From an uncultured Pseudomonadota bacterium (GTDB lineage: Bacteria; Pseudomonadota; Alphaproteobacteria; RF32; CAG-239), in assembly GCA_902494875.1 (NCBI GenBank), contig CABUUO010000017.1, positions 1-19,865 of the forward strand: a DNA stretch of 19,865 nucleotides, read 5' to 3'. The notes beneath the pieces are model-generated. The model saw nothing but the letters and a program-made list of their open reading frames with translations. It did no database searches and was not told where the DNA came from. How positions within the stretch are numbered: position 1 is the first letter of the stretch; each line of letters opens with the position of its first letter. This document shows, piece after piece, positions 7,092 through 14,625 of this stretch. The translations under genes and the position numbers were made by a program.

Positions 7092-8211
7092 CTTTGTCCT
7101 CCGCATGCACGTTTTTGCGGGTAATGGCCAAGAGCATGCCCATTCCCAGCGCTGTTGCCAAAAGGGAAGAACCGCCGTAAGAGATAAAAGGCAGCGTCAT
7201 ACCTTTTGTCGGCATCATATGCAGTGATGATGCCATATTAATAATCGCTTGTAAACCAAATGATGCCGAAAGAGCCGCGGCGGAAAGGATAATAAACAGA
7301 TTGTTGTCCTTGGCCGAAATCAGCATCGACCGTACCACAATCGCTGCATATATGCCCACAATCAGCAGGCACAGAAGCATACCGTATTCCTCGGCCGCCA
7401 CCGCAAAAATAAAATCGGTATGCGCGTCGGGAATATTCACCTTAACTACGCCCTCTCCGGGTCCCCGTCCGAAAAAACCGCCGCTTTGAAAAGCTTCCAG
7501 CGACTTTTTAATCTGATAACCCAAACTGTTTTCTGAAGCCAGAAACTGATCAACGCGGACATGCACGTGCGGAAAGATAAAATACGCCGCCACCGCGCCG
7601 GCCAGGCCGAGCAGCCCCAAAATCACCACCAGTGAAATGGAAAGCCCGGACAGAAAAAACTGAAAACCCCAGATTAGCGTTACCACGATGGTCATGCCCA
7701 GATCCGGCTGTAACAAAAGCAATGCCGCTGTCAGCGCATAAAAGGCCATCGACAACAGGTTGCCCGGAAAATCGCAGTATTTTTTCTGTCCTTCAAACAG
7801 CCACGCCGCCACCACGGCAAACGTCGGCTTCACAAACTCAGAAGGCTGCAAAGAAAACCCGAAGAATGAAATCCAGCGTGAAGCGCCCTTGGTTTCTTCT
7901 CCGCAAAACAGCGTCAGCACCATCAGAAACAGCGCCACCCCGTAACCGACAATTGCTGTGCGGCGAATGGTTTTGAGACTTTGCATGGACAAAAACAGCA
8001 TGGCGCCGTATGCTATCGGCACAAAAAACAACTGCCGTTTAATAAAATGAAAACTGCCGACACCGATTCGGTTAGCCACCGACGGACTGGCGGAAAAGTT
8101 CAGAAAAATTCCGATGGCAAGCAGCAGCGTAATCAACGTCAGCAGCGTTTTGTCAACCGTCCACCACCAGTTGGCAATTATGCTCCGGCTATTTCTCGAA
8201 AAAGAAACCAC
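7072..8211 (-). CDS. ftsW: Septal peptidoglycan glycosyltransferase FtsW (GTG start)
   Basis: SEDS-family multi-pass inner-membrane protein that polymerises lipid II at the septum together with a class B PBP (FtsI). The 379 residues contain about ten hydrophobic segments and the family motifs KGASRWI (108-114), LQPSEF (121-126), LQPDLG (167-172), the GRGPGEG loop (about 248-254) and PDAHTDFIF (261-269) with the conserved essential Asp at 266. PFISYGGSSLL near the C-terminus is also diagnostic. The start is GTG at 8211, nine bases after AGGAG, which overlaps the mraY stop. The mraY-ftsW gap is 12 bases; murD, usually between them, is absent. FtsI is not encoded in the window. Confidence 0.97.
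   Translation of the reverse strand: MVSFSRNSRSIIANWWWTVDKTLLTLITLLLAIGIFLNFSASPSVANRIGVGSFHFIKRQLFFVPIAYGAMLFLSMQSLKTIRRTAIVGYGVALFLMVLTLFCGEETKGASRWISFFGFSLQPSEFVKPTFAVVAAWLFEGQKKYCDFPGNLLSMAFYALTAALLLLQPDLGMTIVVTLIWGFQFFLSGLSISLVVILGLLGLAGAVAAYFIFPHVHVRVDQFLASENSLGYQIKKSLEAFQSGGFFGRGPGEGVVKVNIPDAHTDFIFAVAAEEYGMLLCLLIVGIYAAIVVRSMLISAKDNNLFIILSAAALSASFGLQAIINMASSLHMMPTKGMTLPFISYGGSSLLATALGMGMLLAITRKNVHAEDKDEAYEE
7098..7102 (-). promoter_or_regulatory. Ribosome binding site of murG
   Basis: GGAGG on the minus strand, inside the 3' end of ftsW and six bases before the ATG at 7091; it decides between two in-frame ATG codons. Confidence 0.8.
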
Positions 8212-8223
8212 TGCCGTTTTCTC

Positions 8224-9294
8224 CTACTTCAAAATCAAAGCCAGCAGGCCGACAACCGCCAAAATCAAAGCCGCAATCCAAAAACGCAGCACCACGGTCG
8301 TTTCTGCCCATCCCAACTGTTCAAAATGATGATGGATCGGAGCCATCCTGAAAACCCTTCTGCCGGTGCGCCGATACCAGAAAACCTGAATCATCACCGA
8401 AATGGCCTCAATCACAAAAACGCCGCCGACAATAGCCAGCAGAATTTCCTGCTTAACCATAATCGCCACCGTACCCAGCAAAGCACCGAGCGACAAAGAG
8501 CCGGTATCGCCCATAAACACCTTGGCCGGCGGAGCGTTAAACCACAAAAAGCCGACGCAGCCGCCGATGACCGCGGCACAGACCACGGCCATCTCCCCGG
8601 CCTTGGCAATCGGCATCAGATAAAAATATCTGACCATATCGCCGCCGCAGATATAGGCAATCACCATAAAAAAAGCAAAAGCCGCAATCAACAAACCGCC
8701 GGCCAGTCCGTCCAGACCATCGCTCAGATTGACTGCATTGGAAGCACCGACAATGACCACCATCGCCAGCGGAACATAAAAATACCACAAATTGACCGCC
8801 AGCTCCTTAAAATACGGAATAGTCAGGGTAAAACGCGTTTTCTCCGGCGTAAAATAAGACGTCACCAAAACTGCCGCCAAAGCCGTTGTAAACTGCAAAA
8901 ACAATTTCATCTTGGCCGACATGGCATTGGAAGTCTCCTTGGTAACCTTGACATAGTCGTCCGCAAAACCGACAAAACCGTAAACCAGCAAAACCAGAAT
9001 ACATATCCAAACGAAAGGATTGGCCAGATTGGCACAACACAGCATTGCCAAAATACTGCTGCCCAGAATCAACAGACCGCCCATTGTCGGCGTGCCCTTT
9101 TTTGCCAGATGCGTCTTGGGACCGTTTTCACGGATCGGCTGTCCGTGGTTCTGATGATGGTGCAGAAAAGCAATCAGCCGGCCGCCGAAAGCAAGTGACA
9201 GAATCAAGGCGATGAAAAAGGCCATAAATGCCCGAGAAGAAACTGTATCCAAATAATCCGGCGCAGAAATTAAATCAAACAGATACTGAAGCAT
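8224..9294 (-). CDS. mraY: Phospho-N-acetylmuramoyl-pentapeptide transferase MraY
   Basis: Polytopic inner-membrane enzyme that transfers phospho-MurNAc-pentapeptide to undecaprenyl phosphate, making lipid I. The 356 residues show the signature THLAKKGTPTMGG (61-73), the aspartate pair FADDY (110-114), NLSDGLDGL (189-197), the Mg-binding FMGDTGS (D263) and the HHH motif MAPIHHHFE (318-325), in the expected order with about ten membrane segments. Length is normal. The ATG at 9294 has AGGA seven bases upstream. It is the first gene of the compact cell-wall cluster; murF and murE, which usually precede it, are not there, and the next gene upstream is 145 bases away. Confidence 0.98.
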   Translation of the reverse strand: MLQYLFDLISAPDYLDTVSSRAFMAFFIALILSLAFGGRLIAFLHHHQNHGQPIRENGPKTHLAKKGTPTMGGLLILGSSILAMLCCANLANPFVWICILVLLVYGFVGFADDYVKVTKETSNAMSAKMKLFLQFTTALAAVLVTSYFTPEKTRFTLTIPYFKELAVNLWYFYVPLAMVVIVGASNAVNLSDGLDGLAGGLLIAAFAFFMVIAYICGGDMVRYFYLMPIAKAGEMAVVCAAVIGGCVGFLWFNAPPAKVFMGDTGSLSLGALLGTVAIMVKQEILLAIVGGVFVIEAISVMIQVFWYRRTGRRVFRMAPIHHHFEQLGWAETTVVLRFWIAALILAVVGLLALILK

Positions 9295-9301
9295 AGCAAA
9301 T

Positions 9302-9323
9302 TCCTAAAATAAAGACTTTAGGA
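9302..9323 (-). promoter_or_regulatory. Hairpin covering the mraY ribosome binding site
   Basis: Perfect 7-bp inverted repeat TCCTAAA (9302-9308) / TTTAGGA (9317-9323) with an 8-base loop. In the mraY mRNA the 3' arm UUUAGGA contains the Shine-Dalgarno AGGA, seven bases before the AUG, so the fold would hide it. Confidence 0.45.
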
Positions 9324-9363
9324 TATGATAACCGCCAATATCTAAATATTTCTTAAAAAAATA

Positions 9364-9443
9364 CCTGATTTGACAGATTTTTTTATGTACGCTTCACAAA
9401 CAAAGAACAATCCGTCGAAAAAACATTTTCTGCCTGAAATCAG
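9364..9443 (-). terminator. Possible weak terminator or attenuator between the AI-2E gene and mraY
   Basis: CTGATTT..GGCAGA starting at the stop codon of the upstream gene (complement of 9429-9443) can pair with TCTGTC..AAATCAG (complement of 9366-9377), followed on the minus strand by a run of seven T residues. The loop is about 50 bases and the stem has mismatches, so this is weak. Confidence 0.2.
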
Positions 9444-10510
9444 TCCTCAAGATACAAAGAACTTTTCTTATAATTCTCTATGGCATGACGCAGCAGAACA
9501 CCGATAATCGCCGCCACCGGCACCGCAATCATCAACCCCAAGAAACCAAGCAGCACGCCGCCGGCCAGCAGCGCGAACATCACCCATACCGGATGCAGAC
9601 CGACGCTGTCGCCCACCAGCTTCGGCGTAAGGAAATTTCCTTCCAGAAATTGTCCGACGGCAAAAACCGCCGCCACCTGCAAAATCTGCGGCAGGTTGTC
9701 AAACTGAGCAAACGCAATCGCCATACTGATGACAAAACCGGTAATAGTGCCTACATAAGGAATAAAGGAAATAATGCCGGCAATAAAACCGACCAAAACG
9801 CCCAAATCAAGCCCCACGACATATAAGCCCAGCGCATAAAAGCTGCCGAGCAAAACGCAGACGCTGAGCTGACCGCGGATGAAGCCGGCCAAAATCGTAT
9901 CTATTTCCCGAGCCTGGGTTTCAATCGATTCTTTAGACTGCTGCGGCAGCAGGCTGTCTACCTTGCTGACAAACTTGTCCCAGTCTCGCAGCATATAAAA
10001 GGCCACCACCGGCGTAATCAGGAGCAGAGACAAAACATTGAAAAAAGCAAAACCGCTGGTTATCACGCCACGCAAAATAGAGCCGACCAGTTTCAGCCCG
10101 TTTGCCATGTTGCTGCGGATATAAAGCTTGATCTTATCGGCTTCCAACCCCGGAAAACGTTCCTGAAGCTCGGCAAAAAACGGTTCGGCCTTTTTCAGAA
10201 ACGCACTCAGATAAGCAGGAACCGACGCAATAAACTGCCCCAACTGCTCGTCAATGACGCCGATCAGCAAAACCAGCAGCGGAAACAGAATGAGCACCAC
10301 CAGCGTCATAACCAAAATTGTGGCCAACGTACGGTTCATGCCCCATTTTTCAAACTTTGAAGTCAGCGGATCCAACAGATAGCCGATGATAATACCCGCT
10401 ACAAACGGCAGCAGTACCGAACGCAGGACATAGACCGACACACAGAAAAACACGAACAATGCCAGCCAGAATACCCAATTGTGACTTATTTTCTTTTGAT
10501 TTTCAACCAT
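9440..10510 (-). CDS. AI-2E / PerM family transporter-like membrane protein
   Basis: Member of the AI-2E transporter (PerM/YdiK) family of inner-membrane proteins, 356 residues, normal length. It has two N-terminal hydrophobic segments (WVFWLALFVFFCVSVYVL and LLPFVAGIIIGYLLDPL), the family's YLLDPLTSKFEKWGMNR turn, a charged amphipathic stretch (about 95-140), and a hydrophobic second half with FIPYVGTITGFVIS, EGNFLTPKLVGDSVGLHPVWVM and LGLMIAVPVAA. The LTPKLVGxxVGLHP motif is diagnostic. The substrate is not predictable: some homologues export AI-2, others act in Na+/H+ antiport or are uncharacterised. The ATG has GGAG six bases upstream. It follows the DUF2066 gene by 39 bases, probably one transcript. 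Confidence 0.92.
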   Translation of the reverse strand: MVENQKKISHNWVFWLALFVFFCVSVYVLRSVLLPFVAGIIIGYLLDPLTSKFEKWGMNRTLATILVMTLVVLILFPLLVLLIGVIDEQLGQFIASVPAYLSAFLKKAEPFFAELQERFPGLEADKIKLYIRSNMANGLKLVGSILRGVITSGFAFFNVLSLLLITPVVAFYMLRDWDKFVSKVDSLLPQQSKESIETQAREIDTILAGFIRGQLSVCVLLGSFYALGLYVVGLDLGVLVGFIAGIISFIPYVGTITGFVISMAIAFAQFDNLPQILQVAAVFAVGQFLEGNFLTPKLVGDSVGLHPVWVMFALLAGGVLLGFLGLMIAVPVAAIIGVLLRHAIENYKKSSLYLED

Positions 10511-10549
10511 TCTCGTCTCCGTTTACTCAAGCAGGAACACCGGAAGCGG

Positions 10550-11614
10550 TTAACGCTCCAGCAGATAAAATTCATCATATTGCTTAAGATTCAGTCCGTT
10601 AGCACGCAAAGCCGCCCATACTTTCTCATCAGAGCCAACAAACTCCAGCTTAAACTGAACCTTGCCGCTGCCCATCGCCTCAACCTGAAGGCTGCGCACA
10701 TAAGCAATGCTCTTCAAAAGCTTTTCGGTCGCCACCCAGTCGCGCAGCTCCGGATAATTGTAAATGACCTCAATGCTGGAAAGCATTTGGTTTTCGGCAA
10801 TGCTGGCCGTTTTAACCTTGTTTTCGATTTTGGCGCTGACCATATCCACCGCCGCAGCCATCAGTTCGGCGCTTTGGCCGCGGTCTCCGGGAACCATAAT
10901 CGTTTCCTCCGCATTAGAAGCGTTTTTCAAAGACATCAACCGCACTTTTAAACCGTCAATTCCGTCATAAACGGCATCGGCCACATATACGTCGCTGGCA
11001 TTATTATTCAACAGCACCTCTTCCAGCGCGGCCTTGTCAAAAGCCTGAGCCTTTTCCGCATCTATTGCAGCAAAGCTGACGTCATTGGCCGGAAGGCTTG
11101 AAATTTTTACCAAGCTGTTCCGCGGCGCCTTGTTTTCCCACGCCTGGCGCCAAATATTACCATCTTCCCACAACAGGGGCTTGTCCGCCTCAAACGCGCG
11201 GAAAACCGGCACCACAACCACTTTTGACGACGCTTCCACCACCGAATTGATTTCTTTTTCCTGCATATAGGTTTTCAAAATATTTTCATTGATTGTCACC
11301 AGCAAATCGGCAATATAACGCACGTTTGAAGACTTTTCCGAAACCACCGACACTTCCTTGATAAAATTAAGTATCTGATTATCGGTAAAATTCATCAGGC
11401 TTTGAGCGCCTTGTGCTGTCGTAATCTTGCGCACTACTGTTTCAAAGGCTCTGCGATTGGCAGCCAACATTGCCTTTTCCCGGGCCAGAGAAGCGTTCGC
11501 GTCCGTAACGTCGACGCTGACTTCAACTGTATAGACCGGGCTTTCGGCATATGCGGGCAAAGCCAGCATAATGCCGCAGAACAAAAGCAAACCCAGACGT
11601 TTCAAATCAGGCAA
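10550..11614 (-). CDS. DUF2066 domain exported protein (TTG start)
   Basis: Uncharacterised exported protein of the DUF2066 family; I recognise the N-terminal VYTVEVSVDVTDANASLAREKAMLAANRRAFETVVRKIT-like region and its pairing with an AI-2E family gene. The frame extends upstream into ndk, but AGGAG at 11622-11626 followed seven bases later by TTG at 11614 gives a 354-residue protein that begins with an ideal signal peptide: M-P-D-L-K-R, a hydrophobic core (LGLLLFCGIMLALP) and an AYA cleavage site before ESPVYT. That choice makes biological sense where the longer one does not. The domain covers most of the mature protein, and a basic/aromatic tail (LKQYDEFYLLER) ends it. A periplasmic location is inferred; the molecular function is unknown. 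Confidence 0.87.
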   Translation of the reverse strand: MPDLKRLGLLLFCGIMLALPAYAESPVYTVEVSVDVTDANASLAREKAMLAANRRAFETVVRKITTAQGAQSLMNFTDNQILNFIKEVSVVSEKSSNVRYIADLLVTINENILKTYMQEKEINSVVEASSKVVVVPVFRAFEADKPLLWEDGNIWRQAWENKAPRNSLVKISSLPANDVSFAAIDAEKAQAFDKAALEEVLLNNNASDVYVADAVYDGIDGLKVRLMSLKNASNAEETIMVPGDRGQSAELMAAAVDMVSAKIENKVKTASIAENQMLSSIEVIYNYPELRDWVATEKLLKSIAYVRSLQVEAMGSGKVQFKLEFVGSDEKVWAALRANGLNLKQYDEFYLLER

Positions 11615-11621
11615 CGAAAAT

Positions 11622-11626
11622 CTCCT
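11622..11626 (-). promoter_or_regulatory. Ribosome binding site of the DUF2066 gene, overlapping the ndk stop
   Basis: Minus-strand AGGAG overlaps the ndk TAG stop (11625-11627) and lies seven bases before the TTG start at 11614. It decides the start and suggests translational coupling. Confidence 0.7.
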
Positions 11627-12041
11627 AACTGACAATTTCAATTTGGCTGAAGAAAAAAGAAATTTCGCGTTTGGCACTTTCTGGACTGTCGGAACCGTGA
11701 ACCGAATTTTGCGTAATGGAAAGCGCAAAAGTTTTGCGGATAGTTCCTTCCTCGGCCACCGCCGGATTGGTCGCGCCCATAATTTTGCGATACTCGGCCA
11801 CGGCGTTTTCGCCTTCCAGAACCTGAACCACAATCGGCGCCGAAGTCATATACTCGACCAGCCCGCCGAAGAAAGCCTTTTCCTTGTGTTCTTCGTAAAA
11901 TTCTTCCGCCTGAGCCTGTGTCAGACGAATAAGCTTCTGTGCGACAATTTTCAGACCGGCATCTTCAATCATGGCGTTAACCTTGCCGGTAATATGGCGG
12001 GAAACGGCATCCGGTTTGATAATTGATAAAGTTCTTTCCAT
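11625..12041 (-). CDS. ndk: Nucleoside diphosphate kinase
   Basis: Cytosolic enzyme that moves the gamma phosphate from ATP to other NDPs through a phosphohistidine, balancing NTP pools. The 138-residue length is standard. Visible features: N-terminal ERTLSIIKPDAV with the nucleotide-contact Lys, the helix region AEEFYEEHKEKAFFGGLVEYM, GATNPAVAEEGTIRKTF, and the active-site motif NSVHGSDSPESA with the catalytic His. The C-terminus is QIEIVS. The ATG has GAGG seven bases upstream. It is the first minus-strand gene from the divergent region at about 12.1 kb and is followed directly by the DUF2066 gene. Confidence 0.98.
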   Translation of the reverse strand: MERTLSIIKPDAVSRHITGKVNAMIEDAGLKIVAQKLIRLTQAQAEEFYEEHKEKAFFGGLVEYMTSAPIVVQVLEGENAVAEYRKIMGATNPAVAEEGTIRKTFALSITQNSVHGSDSPESAKREISFFFSQIEIVS

Positions 12042-12146
12042 AGTTTTCCTCTCTTTAAATTAAAAACGCATCTGAAATTTGCGCTTATGCTATTACAAAA
12101 TACTTAAATAATCAAAAGTTTTTATTACACAATCAATACTTTTTAA

Positions 12147-12175
12147 TAGACTTTTCGTTTTCCTAAGAGTAAACA
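12147..12175 (+). promoter_or_regulatory. Candidate pta-ackA promoter
   Basis: TAGACT (12147-12152), 17-base spacer, TAAACA (12170-12175), about 33 bases before the pta ATG. Both boxes are only partial matches to the sigma-70 consensus. The rest of the 167-base divergent region is AT-rich; I see no clear ndk promoter in it. Confidence 0.3.
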
Positions 12176-12208
12176 ATAGTAAAATTCAAAAACTTAAGAG
12201 GAAAAATC

Positions 12209-13213
12209 ATGCTGGAAAGTAAATTCATCCAAGATGTTCTGGCCAAAGCCAAACAACACTACAAAACCATTGTCCTGCCCGAAGGCGAAGATCTCCGCGT
12301 TCTTAAAGCCGCGCATCTTATCAACAAAGACAAAATCTGCAAAATCATTCTGCTCGGCGACGAAAAACGGATTAAAGACGATTTTGCCCAGAACGGCTGG
12401 GACATCAACGGCATTGAAATTATTAAACCCGAAACCTCCCCGAAACTCAAAGAATATGCCAACCTGCTCTTTGAACTGCGTAAAAACAAAGGCATGACCG
12501 AAGAAGAAGCGTTCAAAACCGCGCAGAATTACAACTACTTCGGAACCCTGATGATCAAGTCCGGCGATGCCGACGGCATGGTTTCCGGAGCCAATCACTC
12601 CACGGCCGACACGGTTCGTCCGGCTTTGCAGATTATCAAGTCCGCCAACAAGGATCGCGGTGTATCTTCCTTTTTGGTCATGGTCTCCAAAGACAAACCC
12701 TATGTTTTTGCCGACTGCGCCATCACCATTAACCCGACGGCCAAAGAGCTTGCCGACATTGCGCTCGAAAGTTCCCTTTCCGCCATTCGTTTCGGCTTTG
12801 AGCCCAAAGTTGCCATGCTGACCTTTTCCACTTACGGTTCCGGCAAAGGCGAACAAGTCGACAAGGTGGTCGAAGCGACCAAACTGGCTAAAGAAGCTCT
12901 GAACTCGGAAGAATTTAGAAACCTGCATATCGAACTGGACGGAGAACTTCAGGCCGATGCGGCTCTGGATGAGGTTGTCGCCCAAAAGAAAGCGCCGGCC
13001 AGTCATGTTGCCGGTCATGCCAACGTATTGGTATTTCCGAACCTTGAAGCCGGCAATATCGGCTACAAACTGTTGCAGCGTCTTGGAGGCTGCGAAGCTT
13101 ACGGCCCGATGCTCCAGGGTCTGAATGCTCCGGTCAACGACCTGTCCCGCGGCGCTTTTGCCGAAGACATTGTCGGCGTCATTGCCATCACCGCCTTGCA
13201 AGCTGTAAAATAA
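12209..13213 (+). CDS. pta: Phosphate acetyltransferase
   Basis: Converts acetyl-CoA and phosphate to acetyl phosphate in the cytosol, the first step of the Pta-AckA acetate pathway. At 334 residues it is the short, catalytic-domain-only form without the N-terminal DRTGG region of E. coli Pta (about 714 residues). Motifs: KTIVLPEGEDLRVLKAA near the N-terminus, SGDADGMVSGANHSTADTVRPALQI (about 117-141), ADCAITINPTAKELADIA, MLTFSTYGSGKG, and the family signature VLVFPNLEAGNIGYKLLQRLGG followed by GPMLQGLNAPVNDLSRG. The ATG has GAGG seven bases upstream. ackA starts 23 bases after its stop, so the two are co-transcribed. The sequence has the look of Firmicutes/Bacteroidota-type short Pta; that impression is from memory. 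Confidence 0.97.
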   Translation: MLESKFIQDVLAKAKQHYKTIVLPEGEDLRVLKAAHLINKDKICKIILLGDEKRIKDDFAQNGWDINGIEIIKPETSPKLKEYANLLFELRKNKGMTEEEAFKTAQNYNYFGTLMIKSGDADGMVSGANHSTADTVRPALQIIKSANKDRGVSSFLVMVSKDKPYVFADCAITINPTAKELADIALESSLSAIRFGFEPKVAMLTFSTYGSGKGEQVDKVVEATKLAKEALNSEEFRNLHIELDGELQADAALDEVVAQKKAPASHVAGHANVLVFPNLEAGNIGYKLLQRLGGCEAYGPMLQGLNAPVNDLSRGAFAEDIVGVIAITALQAVK

Positions 13214-13236
13214 ACCACCGAAAGGAAGATTGACAC

Positions 13237-14415
13237 ATGAAAATTTTAGTTTTAAACGCAGGTTCCTCCACCCTGAAATATCAGCTTTTCAATGTTGACG
13301 GCGAAAACTACGACGTCATTGCCAAAGGCAACGCCGAACGCATCGGCCGCAGCGCCTCTTTTGTCGGCATCAAATATGCCGACGGCAGCAAAAAAGAAGT
13401 CAGCGTCGATTTGCCCGATCATGACGCCGCTTTTAAGGAAGTGATGAAACTTCTGATGGACGGCGTTATCTCTGACCTGAACGAAATTCACGCCATCGGC
13501 CACCGCATTGTTCAGGGCGGTTCCGTTTTTAAGAACTCCGTTCTGGTCAACGACGAAGTGATTGAACAAATTGCCGAACTCGGCACGCTTGCGCCTCTGC
13601 ACAACCCGGCCGCGGTACTGGTTATCAGAGCCGTCAAAAAACAGCTCCCCGACGTTCCTCAGGTAACCGTATTTGACACTGCGTTTCACCAGACCATGCC
13701 GGTTGAGGCCTACACCTACGCCCTGCCGGAAGAGCAGCGCACCAAATACAAAATCCGCCGTTATGGCGCTCACGGCACGTCTCATAAATTCGTAGCCGAA
13801 GAAGCCGCCAAAATCATCGGCAAAAACACCCGCATCATTACCTGCCACATCGGCAGCGGCGCTTCCATTACTGCCGTCAAAAACGGCGAGTGCATCGACA
13901 CCTCCATGGGCATGACCCCGCTGGCCGGCATTGTTATGGATACGCGCTGCGGCGACATTGATCCCTACATTCCGCTCTATATGATGAAGACCCAAAACCT
14001 GACTCCCGACCAGGTCAATGAGATTATGAACAAACAAAGCGGCAAGTTCGGCCTTACTGGCTACAGCGATTCCCGTGACTTCGAAGCGGCTTATAACCGT
14101 GGCGAAGAGGCTGTTTTAGATGCCATGAAATGCTATATTTACAGTATTGCCAAATACATTGGCGCCTATAGTGTTGCATTGGGCGGCGTTGACGCTATCG
14201 TTTTCACGGCCGGCGTCGGAGAAAACTCGGCCCTGGTTCGCAAGTTGGTTTTAGAGCGCATCTCCTGCATGGGCATTGAGCTCGACGAAGAAAAAAATCA
14301 GATTCGCGGCGAGATCGTCGAAATCACTAAGCCGACTTCAAAAATCAAAGCCTTTGTCATTCCGACCAACGAAGAGCTGGCCATCGCCCGCGATACCGTG
14401 GCCCTGACCAAATAA
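13237..14415 (+). CDS. ackA: Acetate kinase
   Basis: Transfers phosphate from acetyl phosphate to ADP, giving acetate and ATP. The 392-residue sugar-kinase/actin-fold protein shows NAGSSTLKYQ (7-16) with the Asn and Ser of the active site, GHR at 88-90, LHNPAA with His 122, FDTAFH with Asp 147, GAHGTSH with His 179, HIGSGAS (204-210) and PTNEELAIA near the end with the Mg-binding Glu. The normally strict TPLEGLxMGTRSGDIDP segment reads TPLAGIVMDTRCGDIDP (227-243): the catalytic Arg 237 is kept, but E, G and S are replaced by A, D and C. A terminator 18 bases downstream ends the pta-ackA operon. Confidence 0.97.
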   Translation: MKILVLNAGSSTLKYQLFNVDGENYDVIAKGNAERIGRSASFVGIKYADGSKKEVSVDLPDHDAAFKEVMKLLMDGVISDLNEIHAIGHRIVQGGSVFKNSVLVNDEVIEQIAELGTLAPLHNPAAVLVIRAVKKQLPDVPQVTVFDTAFHQTMPVEAYTYALPEEQRTKYKIRRYGAHGTSHKFVAEEAAKIIGKNTRIITCHIGSGASITAVKNGECIDTSMGMTPLAGIVMDTRCGDIDPYIPLYMMKTQNLTPDQVNEIMNKQSGKFGLTGYSDSRDFEAAYNRGEEAVLDAMKCYIYSIAKYIGAYSVALGGVDAIVFTAGVGENSALVRKLVLERISCMGIELDEEKNQIRGEIVEITKPTSKIKAFVIPTNEELAIARDTVALTK

Positions 14416-14433
14416 CTTGTTTTTCAAGACATT

Positions 14434-14459
14434 GGGCGGGAATTTCCCCGCCTTTTTGT
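14434..14459 (+). terminator. Terminator of pta-ackA
   Basis: Stem GGCGGG (14435-14440) / CCCGCC (14447-14452), 6-base loop, then TTTTTGTT, starting 18 bases after the ackA stop. Confidence 0.85.
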
Positions 14460-14596
14460 TGTCTTCATCTTCTCCGTTTTCAGAAATGAAAACGTCTCTC
14501 TGCCTCGTTTGGTTCGCCGTATTTCGGATATCTTCCGCCAGCCGGAAACCTTATCGCCCGGCTCGGTAAAAAGAACTGGAATTTTATTTTTTTCAC
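14460..14596. other. Non-coding spacer with two hairpins, function unknown
   Basis: No gene is supported. There is a perfect 8-bp hairpin with a GAAA tetraloop (CGTTTTCA 14475-14482, TGAAAACG 14487-14494). A second stem is AGCCGG (14540-14545) / CCGGCT (14558-14563). The spacer then becomes very AT-rich into the tetR promoter. Confidence 0.35.
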
Positions 14597-14625
14597 TTGC
14601 AATTTAATTTTTTTTGCGATACATA
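14597..14625 (+). promoter_or_regulatory. Candidate promoter of the efflux operon
   Basis: TTGCAA (14597-14602), 17-base spacer, TACATA (14620-14625), about 46 bases before the regulator ATG. The -10 box is weak but lies inside the operator palindrome, as expected for repression. Confidence 0.4.

Noticed and set aside
5880..7124. 414-codon + strand open frame opposite murG
   Set aside because: Rich in Arg, His and Gln as expected for the antisense of this codon use; murG on the other strand is certain.
7981..9198. 405-codon + strand open frame opposite mraY and ftsW
   Set aside because: Spans two certain membrane-protein genes and is Gln/His/Arg-rich without domains.
12042..12208. FNR-type site in the ndk-pta divergent region
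   Set aside because: ATCAA occurs twice but as a direct repeat at wrong spacing, not the TTGAT-N4-ATCAA dyad.
12194..13201. 335-codon minus-strand open frame opposite pta
   Set aside because: Exact antisense shadow of pta; Gly/Phe-rich composition arises from complementing pta codons.
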